Of a stretch of 64,000 bases of DNA, positions 55,589 to 64,000 are shown one piece after another. Source of the DNA: Blepharisma stoltei. Lineage: Eukaryota > Ciliophora > Heterotrichea > Heterotrichida > Blepharismidae. The stretch is taken from assembly GCA_914767885.1 (NCBI GenBank), contig CAJZBQ010000017.1, forward strand, positions 372,001-436,000, given 5' to 3'. Position numbers and translations under genes: made by a program. A model generated the notes under the pieces. The model worked only from the letters and a program-made list of their open reading frames with translations, did no database searches and was not told the origin of the DNA. Within the stretch, counting starts at the first letter, position 1, and each line of letters opens with the position of its first letter.

Positions 55589-57204
55589 ATGGAAGATGTA
55601 TCATTGAGAGAACAATTGAGAATCGTCTTCAACCACATCGATAAAGACCAATCTGGCACTTTAAGCGTCTCAGAAATTGAGGATGGACTCAAAATGCTAA
55701 ATTTAGGCTACAATATTGACTCACACTCAGCGGCGCAAGAAATCTGAACTGAATGCAGCAAGGACCAAAATGTTACTTATGAAGCATTTCTTGAGTGAAA
55801 TATCAAAAAAGTCTCTCAAAGGCTAGCCCATTCACAAGCTACCACTATGGCAAGCCTTTTTATAAGCCCTGCATTCCGTGTAGTCAATTTATTGAAATCC
55901 TTTGATAAGTACATCCCAGAAGCCCATAAGCGTGAACTTCAGTGGTGTATTGATCAAATATCAAGCGGGGAATTGTACTCAGTCAGCCAACTCCCACAGC
56001 TTACTCGTTCAGCTTCACTTATAGAGCAAGACTCTTTCCAAATTATTAACTTTTTCTCTAAGTTTGAAAAGGAAAACCAGCTGGAAATAGATGAGGATTT
56101 TTGTATAAGAAAATCTAGAGATCGGTCTAATAGCAGTCCTGGAATAATTTACAAAAGAAGCTCAACTCTTCCAGAAATTGACTCTGATATAGAAGACCTT
56201 AAATTCAATATTTTTGACCTGTGCACTAGGCTAGAAGAAAATAGAGCAACTACATGCAGGTTTATCGCAGATAAAATATTTGAAAAGTGGCATCTATTTA
56301 AACTGATGTCAATCAACAGAAAAACATTTATGAAATTTACCCATGAAATTGCTCATGGGTATAAGCCTTTGCCTTATCACAGTGCTTTGCATGCTGCAGA
56401 TGTCATGCAATGCTGTAACTTGTTTTTGACTAAGGGAGGCATCGTTGTATCAGCAAGACTAGAAGCAATCCACATTACAGGTCTTTTATTGTCAGCTTTA
56501 ATTCATGATGTAAAGCATCCAGGAGTCACTAATGGATTCTTGGAGTCAACATCTGATGCATTAGCAATACAATATAATGATAAATCAGTATACCTTTATC
56601 ATAAAAACTAATAATTTTTATTAATTGATTTTATTTTAATAAGCGCTCTATTTAAAATTTTTTTTCTTATTCTTTGCTACGAATAATACTTGAAAATTTC
56701 CATTTAGCTGAAGCATTCAAAACTGCCATGAAAGACGACTGCAATATTTTTGCTGGGCTTGCAAAAGAAGAGTATAGAATTTTGAGGCACATGGTCATAC
56801 AATGTGTCTTAAAAACTGACATGTCAACTCATGCTGACCAATTAGGTTCGATTCAAACAAGATTAACATTAGAAATGCTGCCTAGTAATAAGCAGTTACT
56901 GTTAGAAAGTCTGCTTCATGCTGCTGATATTTCTCATAGTTTGAGGGAGTGGGAAGTCCATGAAAAATGAAGCGCAATGATACAAGATGAGTTTTTCACT
57001 CAAGGAGATATTGAAAAGTCAATGGGAAGAGAAATCATTTCATTGTTTGATAGAAATAAAGCATCGGTACCAAGGCTGCAGCTAGGCTATATTAATGCAG
57101 TTATATTACCATATTTTACTCCGCTACTTAATTTGATGCCTGAGCTGAAAGAAATGCAAGATAATATTGAAAAAAATAGAGACAAGTGGGCATCAGAAAT
57201 TTAG
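55589..57204 (+). CDS. EF-hand plus 3',5'-cyclic nucleotide phosphodiesterase (about 505 aa)
   Basis: PDEs hydrolyse cAMP/cGMP. Residues 10-40 form an EF-hand (FNHIDKDQSGTLSVSEIEDG) and a second helix pair contains TGA as Trp twice. The catalytic domain shows the metal-binding sequence: YHSALHAADV, LIHDVKHPG, LHAADISH, then W (TGA) SAMIQDEFFTQGD and GYINAVILPYF. A 98-bp IES (56591-56688) is removed to join YNDKSV to LENFHLAEAF. The usual YHNxxH is YHSxxH here. The EF-hand fusion suggests calcium control. TAG at 57202-57204. Confidence 0.9.
56591..56688. other. short IES in the PDE gene (98 bp)
   Basis: TA at 56589-56590 and 56687-56688, both at codon positions 2-3. Excision restores the PDE motif YNDKSVLEN. 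The segment is AT-rich, with stops in every frame. Confidence 0.85.
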
Positions 57205-57610
57205 ATTAACCTTCGCTTTAAGAGCTAAATTTTTCTTTAGTTTGTTAAATGACTTTAAAATCGAGTCGATTTTAAACTTATATAAATCCTATGAGAAGAG
57301 TTTTAAGGCGTCAGTATGCATAAGCAATCAAATCTTTTATTTTGAAAGTATTGAAAATAGAATTTAAGTTATCTTAATAGCTATTTGATTCTTTTAATTA
57401 ATTTTTTATAGCTTTAATCCCACTTTTCTTCTGCCTCATCCTCTCTTTTAAGATTTTTTCAATTTTTTTTATATTTTAAGTAATTTAAATAATTACCATT
57501 AAAATTCATGTTTAAGTAATATTATTGAACGAATTATATTCTATTCTCAAGTTAAGAGCTTACCAATTGCTAACTAATTTAAATTTAATAATTATCACCC
57601 ATAGCCATCA
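57205..57610. other. intergenic AT-rich region
   Basis: About 400 bp between the PDE gene and the next plus-strand gene. No coding frame, RNA or repeat is recognised. Confidence 0.4.
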
Positions 57611-58465
57611 ATGCAAATGCAATTTAAAATTAATTCACAAATGAATTTAAAGAATTCCCAGGATGAATGTGATAGTCCTAAATCCAAACGTGTTACTTTT
57701 AGTAAAAATCGAGGCTTCACTTACATCCCAAAAAAGCTCACCAAATCGCCAAAACATAAAAGTTTATCAACCCCAGTAGCATCAGAAGTGTTTAAAATAA
57801 CAATTAGCCCTGAGCTTGACAACCTATTATATTGTGACGATATACAAACTCTTACAAGTGCGGAGACTTTTATCATTTCTCCCAGGAAGACCTTTAAAAC
57901 TTCAGTTACATTAAAGCAACCTCTTGTAAAAAGAGAGAAAGACATAATTAGCCAAGTTATGGAAAAATTTTCATCTAGAACTCAAGATGACTATAGTAAC
58001 AGTTATCAGAAATGCACTTCTCCTCAGCTATCCAAGGCAAAATTACCATCTTTTATAAGAAAAAACTCAAGCGCCTCAACCTCCTCAAATGCTTCGCTTT
58101 CTAAAAAAGAGCTTATAAATATAAATGTCCAAATCCCGGACTATCGAAGGCAAAAGTCATTGGTTTCGCCACGACAATATGACCAAATGAATGAGCTGCT
58201 GCAAAAAATTAATGATGAAGATGCCAATAATGTAAAAAAACTAAGAAAAAGCTTGAAAGATTGCCAACTTGACTTGTCGAGCAGAATTGAAGACCTTCGG
58301 AAGACTGCAAAATTAGATTTCGATATAATGAGGCAACAAAGAGCTAAGAGGTGAACAAAAAATAAATTTACAAATTTTGAGCAGGATTTAAGTGGGAAAG
58401 AAATAATGGAAATGCTAGGAAAGGTTAAAGCTGATATGAAAAGATTTAATTTTTTATACAGCTAA
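57611..58465 (+). CDS. hypothetical basic protein with C-terminal coiled coil (284 aa)
   Basis: It starts MQMQFKINSQMNLKNSQDE; the frame reads through TGA (Trp) at 58352-58354 and ends at TAA 58463-58465. The first 190 residues are Ser/Thr/Lys-rich. A helix begins near YDQMNELLQKINDEDANNVK and continues to the end. No family is recognised. Confidence 0.6.
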
Positions 58466-58623
58466 ATGAGTAATTCTAAATTTTTAATTAATTAGAAAGG
58501 ATATCGTTAAAATTTTAAAAAGTCAGTTTATGAGATATAAGATATAATAATCATATCAGTTTATATATATGCCAGTTATGCTCAAATAATTACAAATCTT
58601 GGTATTTTTTAGGGAAATTCATC

Positions 58624-59265
58624 TTAAGAAATCTGTCCATTTGTCTCATATTCATTATAAATTTTATCGATTTCAAAAACTGAACTCTTACCTTGATGGT
58701 GATTTTTGCTAGGGATATCATCATTATCAGCATCAACACTTTCATCAACGTAAACTTTTGCACTCTCTTTCCCTTCACGCCTTAATCTTCTAAAGTTTCT
58801 TTGGAATAAAGTTTTAGGGGTTCCTGAAATATACTTGAAATCAGGTGTTAAAGATCGTGATTGAGGAATTGGGCTTATGCTAATAGATTTTGGAGAACTT
58901 ATTATGCTCAGCCTATCTAATTTTTTCCAGGGCTTGCTTAAAATAGATTTATAACGTTTTTCATCATGTGCAAGATCATTGTCTCTCAATCTAGATAGCT
59001 TAGGACTAGAGCTATTCTTCTGTGTCTTTGGTGGCAGATTACTAAGGACTTTACAAGCTTTTTTAGAAATTTTTAGCCCATATCTTAAATTTTGGTGAAC
59101 TATTGGCTTTATTTTGTTGTTATTAAGTGGAGATTTCTGTAAAACATAGCTAAGTAGATTTTTTTCGTCATTCTCATCGATAGCAATTTCTCTTAGTTTC
59201 CTTTTGTAATAGAAATGTGTATTATCAGGCAGTCTGAAAGGAAACTTATTTTTAGAAATTTTCAT
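58624..59265 (-). CDS. hypothetical basic protein (213 aa)
   Basis: An uninterrupted frame begins MKISKNKFPFRLPDNTHF and ends at TAA 58624-58626. It is Lys/Ser/Arg-rich (FQRNFRRLRREGKES) with an acidic patch near the end (DESVDADNDD). Likely disordered; no domain. It is convergent with the 57611 gene. Confidence 0.55.
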   Translation of the reverse strand: MKISKNKFPFRLPDNTHFYYKRKLREIAIDENDEKNLLSYVLQKSPLNNNKIKPIVHQNLRYGLKISKKACKVLSNLPPKTQKNSSSPKLSRLRDNDLAHDEKRYKSILSKPWKKLDRLSIISSPKSISISPIPQSRSLTPDFKYISGTPKTLFQRNFRRLRREGKESAKVYVDESVDADNDDIPSKNHHQGKSSVFEIDKIYNEYETNGQIS

Positions 59266-59321
59266 TATTTCCTTATCCTATCTTTTATAATTAAATATAA
59301 GACCATACATTAGAAAATTCC

Positions 59322-59789
59322 TTAAAAAAGTTCACACGTATCTTTTATGCATAATCTTGAACACCCTGGCCTGGATTCTTTCGGAATCACAATTGGCTCT
59401 GGAAGCTCAATTTTTCTTTTATTGTGATTTTCTTTAAAAACATTAAATTCTGATTGCTTTTCGACTGCTAAGGACTCTGCTCTTACAATAGTCTCGTATT
59501 TTTCTTCGTCAAAATCTTCTTCCATTTTTTCAAAATTTGGCGTGTCTTCATTTATTTCTTCAACAGCATCATTTTTAATTTCCTCAAAATTTCCAATATT
59601 TTCATTGATTTCTATTGAAGGGATTTCAAATGTTTCTGGATTTTCCATTTCAAAATAGTCATTTTCTTGGTTTTGAGGATCATCTTCATAAGTAGATATT
59701 TCTGATGTATGCGAAGAGTCAGATCTTGAGGTAAGAGGGGAGTGAATATCACTGAAAGTGCCTTCTAGATGCATTTGGGCTATTTTCAT
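59322..59789 (-). CDS. hypothetical acidic protein (155 aa)
   Basis: An uninterrupted frame from MKIAQMHLEGTFSDIHSP to TAA at 59322-59324. Residues 35-110 are very acidic (DDPQNQENDYFEMENPETFE). It ends with a Cys-containing segment (RPGCSRLCIKDTCELF). It is co-directional with the neighbouring gene, with a 56-bp gap. No family is recognised. Confidence 0.5.
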   Translation of the reverse strand: MKIAQMHLEGTFSDIHSPLTSRSDSSHTSEISTYEDDPQNQENDYFEMENPETFEIPSIEINENIGNFEEIKNDAVEEINEDTPNFEKMEEDFDEEKYETIVRAESLAVEKQSEFNVFKENHNKRKIELPEPIVIPKESRPGCSRLCIKDTCELF

Positions 59790-59851
59790 TTCAGGGATTT
59801 GTATGTATTGGTTTATTGAGTAATATCCAAATATTTATAGGGACTATTAAT

Positions 59852-61310
59852 CTATTTTATATATAATTTAATTAGTGTCTTCTTTATTATTGTCCCATAA
59901 TAGCCAAATATAAAATATTCATTAGCTTCTACAGCATTAATAAAATCATAAATTGGCATAGATGCTGGCTCAGTTTTCAGAATCCGCACAAAATCTGCAA
60001 TTGAAACTTTGTTGCTATAGCCAGTTAAATCGAGACTATCATAGAACAAACTTGACTGTGTTTTAAAATATTCTGAACGATAGTCAAGTGTTTTTTCTAT
60101 ACAGCAAATTAAATTAAATATATCTACTGGATATAAGTCCTCAGAAGAGCTTTTAGCATAAGCTTGATAGCAAAGGCTTAGCTTTTCATCAGTTGGACAT
60201 TGAGAAAGCAATGCTAAACCAATTTTTATTTGTGCGAGTTCTATTGAATCATTTCCATATTGGTCAAATGCGCTAAAAATATTTATTGATAGGCTTGAGA
60301 TCCAATTTTGCCTCAATTTAAGAATACTTAAAAACTCTTCTCGTGACACAAATTCTTTATTAAGTTGATCAAAAGAATGAAAAATATCAAGGAGCTCAGT
60401 AAAAGAAAAGCCAAGGCCTCTGTTTCTAAGAAGTATTTTAGATTGCCGTAGTCGATATAGCCTTTCTAAATGTAATTTTTCTAAATTTTCAGCTTGAGTT
60501 ATCAATTCATTTCTTTTATGAATCCTATATGTCGATTTTGCTATTGCTTTTTTTATCATTTTTTCTATAGGCATTTTTTCCAATTTCTGCATCAGTTTAA
60601 TCCTTGTTAAATTTCCAGCTACTGTTAACGTATCCACAGAAGCGTCCAAACCTATTGCTTTTGTCTCAGCCTTTACCGTAGTCCTCAGAAATTTTTCATA
60701 TTTGCTTAAAATTGTAAGAGCAAATTTAATAGCAAATTCAAAGCCGTGAATTAAAATATTGTCTCAAACTCTAAGTAAATCAGATGGTAAAATACTTTTT
60801 ACAAATAAAGCAGAAAACCATGAAAATCCAATCCGCTTTATTGTGTTTACAAATGGAGTTAAATCATCTACTTTTGTGTTCGAATTTTTTGGGTGAAAAA
60901 CTGCTTTTAATGTAGCTACTAGTTTTGGCCTTAATTTTTCAGCCATCATAGCAAAAATTCTTAGTTCTCGATGGAGCCCTAATTTTCGGTTATCTATTAT
61001 GAAATAGTCCTATATTTGATTTACTTCCGGGTAAATTTTTTCTATGATGTGACATAGCATAAGAAAAATATCACTTTCAAGTTTAAATACTTCTAATAGA
61101 ATTGCTACAAGAAAATTCATCCCAGAATGGTATCCAATATCAGGTCTTTTATAGGCAAAAATGCTTAAAACTGTGGAAATTTTTTGAATTTTTTCTTCGG
61201 CCTTTCACACACTCAGTGAGGTCAAGTATGAAACCCTCTCAATACCAAACAATTTAGTCTTGATAACAAGAAATATAAGAGATATTGCACTTTTTTGCTC
61301 TCACGCTATT
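59852..61310 (-). CDS. TBC-domain Rab GTPase-activating protein with EF-hand region (5' end unresolved)
   Basis: TBC proteins stimulate GTP hydrolysis by Rabs. The frame includes RPDIGYHSGMNFLVAILLE, LCHIIEKIYPE, GLHRELRIFAMMAEKLRPKL, and FSWFSALFVKSILPSDLLRVW (TGA) DNIL, all TBC signatures. A 15-nt intron, GTAAATCAAATATAG (61024-61010), removes an in-frame TAG. The C-terminal 260 residues contain EF-hand-like helices (LLDIFHSFDQLNKEFVSREE, FSAFDQYGNDSIELAQI). No ATG is found upstream of about 61310; a palindromic IES at 61350 may hide the first exon. The usual IxxDxxR Arg-finger part lies in that missing 5' region. Confidence 0.8.
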
Positions 61311-61349
61311 AAAATGCGATTGATAGCATGTTTTTATACTTATATTTGA

Positions 61350-61405
61350 TATAGGAATTGCCCGAGGATGGCGCAAGATAGCGCCATCCTCGGGCAATTC
61401 CTATA
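61350..61405. repeat. perfect palindrome with TATAG ends (56 bp)
   Basis: 25-bp perfect arms TATAGGAATTGCCCGAGGAT... and their inverse flank a 6-bp loop (AAGATA). It sits at the 5' side of the TBC gene and upstream of the divergent ORF at 61443. It is either a minimal TATAG-type IES or a hairpin. Confidence 0.8.
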
Positions 61406-61442
61406 CCTCATTTAATAAAAACTTTTTATTTTTGCCACAAAC

Positions 61443-62260
61443 ATGGTAGATCCGGATGAAGGTAGCTATGACTCCTACAGCGAATTCTACTCAGATGTGA
61501 GTGACACTTACTATGATGATGACGTTTTTTGACGATGTTTTGGACGAAATTGAACTCTGGGAAGAAGAGATGAGGCTGCTAGAAGATGATGGAGAATTTC
61601 AGGAAAGTTGGGAGCGAATGAAAGCTGAAATGAAGAATCAGAAGAAGAAAACGAAAAACTTGAGCGATTGAGAGTTCTTCTTGCAGAAAAACATGGAGAT
61701 ATCTTGGGTGATGGAGAGCTGATGCTAGCTGCAGGATCTAGGTCAATGTCCTGCGACTTGAGAGAAAAGCTAAGGGAAAAAGAGGGAGTAGATGAAGCGA
61801 GCATAGAAGAAAAGGGAGAAAGAGTTCCAAGGAAAGAGAAGGAGGAGAAGGAAAGAGAGACTGCAAGAGCACCGAAGGCTGCTGAGGCGCAAAAATTAAA
61901 AAGGCGCGAAAGCTGAAAAAGAGCAAAATGGCTTGAAAGGTAGAGGTGAAAAAGGGGCCCATCAACAAATCCAAACTCTGCAGCAGACCCGAACCTGGCA
62001 CAAATCAAAATTCTGCAACAAACCAAAACTCTGCAACAAACCAAAACCCTACAACGAACAGAAATCCCGCAACAAACCCAGAAGAAATTGAAGGAATTGC
62101 CGAGGAAACTGAAGAAATCGCTGAAGTAATGGAAGAAGAAATCCCTGGAGGAGCTGAAGAAAAACCTGCAGGAATTGAAGTCACTTGGACAAACCCTTGG
62201 AAAAGCTGAAAGTGAAGGAAAAAGGCCATAAGGCCGATCGGCGGCTCTTCTGCCACTAAG
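61443..62260 (+). pseudogene. GC-rich acidic/coiled-coil ORF with several frameshifts
   Basis: From ATG 61443 (MVDPDEGSYDSYSEF) high-quality coding stretches continue in changing frames: DEIELWEEEMRLLEDDG, then EEENEKLERLRVLLAEKHG, LREKLREKEGVDEAS, a NQNSAT tandem repeat near 62005-62050, and EEIEGIAEETEEIAEV. Shifts occur at a T6 run near 61527, near 61640 and near 61910. GC content is well above all other genes here. It is either a pseudogene, or an intact gene with indel sequencing errors. No family is recognised. Confidence 0.5.
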
Positions 62261-62671
62261 TAAGCCTAAACCTAAACCTCATTTAATAATTTTTTTGACA
62301 AATAAATAAGAAAGTAAATCGAGTATGCTCTGGATTTCGCATAATTATCACATTTTAAAGCATGAATCCAGTCGAATTCTGCTTTAAAATAGATATGCGC
62401 AAATAAATCAATGATAGTATAATTATGAATCATAGACACATATAATATCTAGCATCGATAGCACTAAATTAATACTTTTAAAAAATTTATTCTGCTTAAA
62501 GAGCTTATTTTTAAATAGCCAAATTTGCTAGCCAGAAAAAAATTCTATGAAATAAAGTACTAAATATAAGTATTAGCATCGTATAAATCATGTTTTAATA
62601 GCGTAGATGAATAAGTTTAATATCTCTTATATTCTTATAATCAAGACTAGGCAGTTTGATATGGGGACGGT
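62261..62671. other. intergenic AT-rich region
   Basis: About 410 bp after the GC-rich ORF. Mostly A/T with no recognised frame or repeat. Confidence 0.4.
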
Positions 62672-63266
62672 TTAGTGCTTGACCATCAGTGCACTAATAT
62701 AAGATTCTGCAGACTCTTTTCTAATATTTTTTGCAGTATTCGTTGGAATGGTTACCTGCTTTTGGTTTTTTGCTGCATGAAAAAAATGTAAGCATTCAGA
62801 TGCAAATTGCGGATCTATTAAAGCTACCCAGACTCTAGGTTAATTATTACGCTGGCCGTTGAGTTCGAGGACTAACGTATGATAAAATTGAGCTTCTTAC
62901 TCCCCCTCCGTGAGCCACACAAAAAAATTTTGTTCAATCATATGTGTTTATTTTTTTTCGAAATTTAAAATCCTCCAAATTCGCAAAATTGGAAAGCAAA
63001 TTTCAATCTGTAATATTTATGTTTAAAAACAATTTGTTCAAAATTAAACAGGAATTGCTAGAGATTTCCATTATACCAACAAATATTTATATACCAATTT
63101 TTTTTTCATAAGAAAATTTTTATTTTGTTCGCTCACGGAGGTGAGATTTTCCAATGGCTTTGGTCGCTCAAGGAGGGGGGGGAGTTAGTGTAGTCATTTT
63201 TGTTTCATATGATTCTTGCATTCTAAGGAATTCTGGCCAAGTTTTGATAGCTTGCTGTCTAGCCAT
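62672..63266 (-). CDS. small conserved-looking protein (96 aa)
   Basis: The start is ATG 63266 (MARQQAIKTWPEFLRMQESY). A MITE (62900-63187) is removed to join KMTTL to RSSILSYVSPRTQRPA. A 16-nt intron, GTAATAATTAACCTAG (62850-62835), links to VWVALIDPQFASECLHFF. The end is SALMVKH, TAA at 62672-62674. The WPEF start and size bring SRP9-like proteins to mind, but the core residues do not clearly agree, so no name is given. Confidence 0.6.
62900..63187. mobile_element. family-1 MITE (288 bp)
   Basis: TA at 62898-62899 and 63186-63187 with ACTCCCCCTCCGTGAGCC and GGGGGGGAG ends. The left hairpin is decayed, and two direct core copies are at the right (GTTCGCTCACGGAGGTG, GGTCGCTCAAGGAGG). Excision is in frame in the 62672-63266 gene. 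Confidence 0.88.
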
Positions 63267-63676
63267 TTAGATTATAATCATAGTTTAAATTTATTCAACT
63301 TTTTTAAGGAAATTTAAGGTTTATTATCATTTGTTTCTAAGTTTTATAATTTTATTATTTGTCCTATTTTTTGTTCAAATAGCTAGGGCTTATATATTGA
63401 GTGTATATAAGCTAGAACTATACTGCAATTTTATTAAGCCTAATCAGCTCATATTATAATTTGAGCACTGTTGAATTCACCATAAATGGAGTTAACAATA
63501 ATAATTATCTTCAGATTGGTCCCAGCAACTAAATTTCCCAATTCAATACCAAATGCTGCAGTTTCACTATTTTAACAAGCAGATCTAATGATTATAATAG
63601 ACTGAATAATGCATGCTAAGATTAGCTTAATAAATTTGAGCGTTTTAATTAGTGAATAACTCTATTCATTATTATC
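63267..63676. other. intergenic AT-rich region
   Basis: About 410 bp separating the 96-aa gene from the Trm10 gene. No frame, RNA or repeat is recognised. Confidence 0.4.
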
Positions 63677-64000
63677 TTATGTAGTTTTTGCTTCTTCATT
63701 TTTATTTTCTTCAGCTTCCTCTTCAGTTTTTTGTTTTTTCCTAGGAGGCAAAGAGCATTCAATAGCTGTTGGCCAGTCTTGGAATTCCACATATTTCAGC
63801 ACTAGTTGAAAAACGTGATTTACAGCCAAAACTCTGCTTCAGTCGATTTTTGTATCTTTAAATCTCCCTAATGGTAGTTTTGCACTCTTTATGCCTTGGC
63901 TGTTTGCTTTATCAATTGTAATTCTTTTCAGTCTGTTATGATCCACAAGCCCTCCTATGATATAAAATTTATCCTTTTCAAATTCATCAACTTCTTCAGT
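63677..64000 (-). CDS. TRMT10: Trm10-type tRNA m1G9 methyltransferase, C-terminal part (runs off the window)
   Basis: Trm10 methylates position 9 of tRNAs with SAM, using a SPOUT knot. The visible 107 residues include FYIIGGLVDHNRLKRITIDK, AKLPLGRF, then W (TGA) SRVLAVNHVFQLVLKY and DWPTAIECSLPPRK. These match the SAM-binding knot and the NHV...PxRK end of the family. The acidic/basic tail ends KTT, TAA at 63677-63679. The 5' portion lies beyond 64000. Confidence 0.88.

Overview
This window reads as germline (micronuclear) DNA of a heterotrich ciliate, most likely Blepharisma or a close relative. Three things seen in the sequence support this. (1) In-frame TGA falls at conserved Trp positions in many genes (CDPK, MUS81, PDE, BRCT, PHD, LITAF), while TAA and TAG act as stops. 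(2) Introns are only 15-16 nt, GT...AG; seven were found. (3) Most genes are split by AT-rich or palindromic inserts lying between TA dinucleotides, and removing them restores one reading frame and the expected protein. These inser­ts are internal eliminated sequences (IESs), which the somatic genome lacks. UGA=Trp, 15-16 nt introns and an abundant IES-forming MITE are known from published Blepharisma genome work; the genus assignment is inference.

Layout. 1-4.6 kb: LITAF-like fragment, HTH-repeat protein, ERGIC3/Erv46. 4.98-9.6 kb: AFG3-type m-AAA protease and importin-alpha. 9.9-15.5 kb: PWWP-like/PHD protein, acylated EF-hand protein, two coiled-coil proteins. 15.7-19.7 kb: 14-3-3 pseudogene, large Ser/Thr/Glu-rich secreted protein, unknown protein. 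20.3-24.9 kb: XRCC1-like protein, unknown gene, MUS81, small basic protein. 25-35.3 kb: unknown proteins, cNMP-binding protein, TLDc-like protein, coiled coil, CBM48/IQ protein, a 1.2 kb IES with its own ORF, LITAF protein. 36-38 kb: IFT27 and CEP19. 38.6-43.4 kb: two CDPKs and PLAC8. 43.6-47.9 kb: EF-hand-like and coiled-coil proteins. 48.6-55.2 kb: SDR cluster with pseudogenes and a duplicated membrane-protein gene. 55.6-61.3 kb: EF-hand/PDE, three unknown proteins, TBC RabGAP. 61.4-64 kb: GC-rich frameshifted ORF, small protein, Trm10 C-terminus.

Intervening DNA. Three MITE families differ in core sequence but share one architecture: a poly-C/G terminus, a hairpin of the core at one end and tandem copies of the core at the other. 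The commonest (core CTCCGTGAGCGAACAAAA) resembles the pogo-derived MITE reported from Blepharisma. There are also palindromic elements with TATAG ends, short unique IESs of about 70-130 bp, and two copies of a retroposon-like element with 14 and 17 bp target-site duplications inside the two CDPK genes.

Gene order shows no operons; most neighbours look unrelated. Possible exceptions are IFT27 beside CEP19 (ciliary trafficking) and MUS81 near the XRCC1-like gene (DNA repair). Coordinates cover the germline span; IES and intron positions inside genes are given in the evidence.
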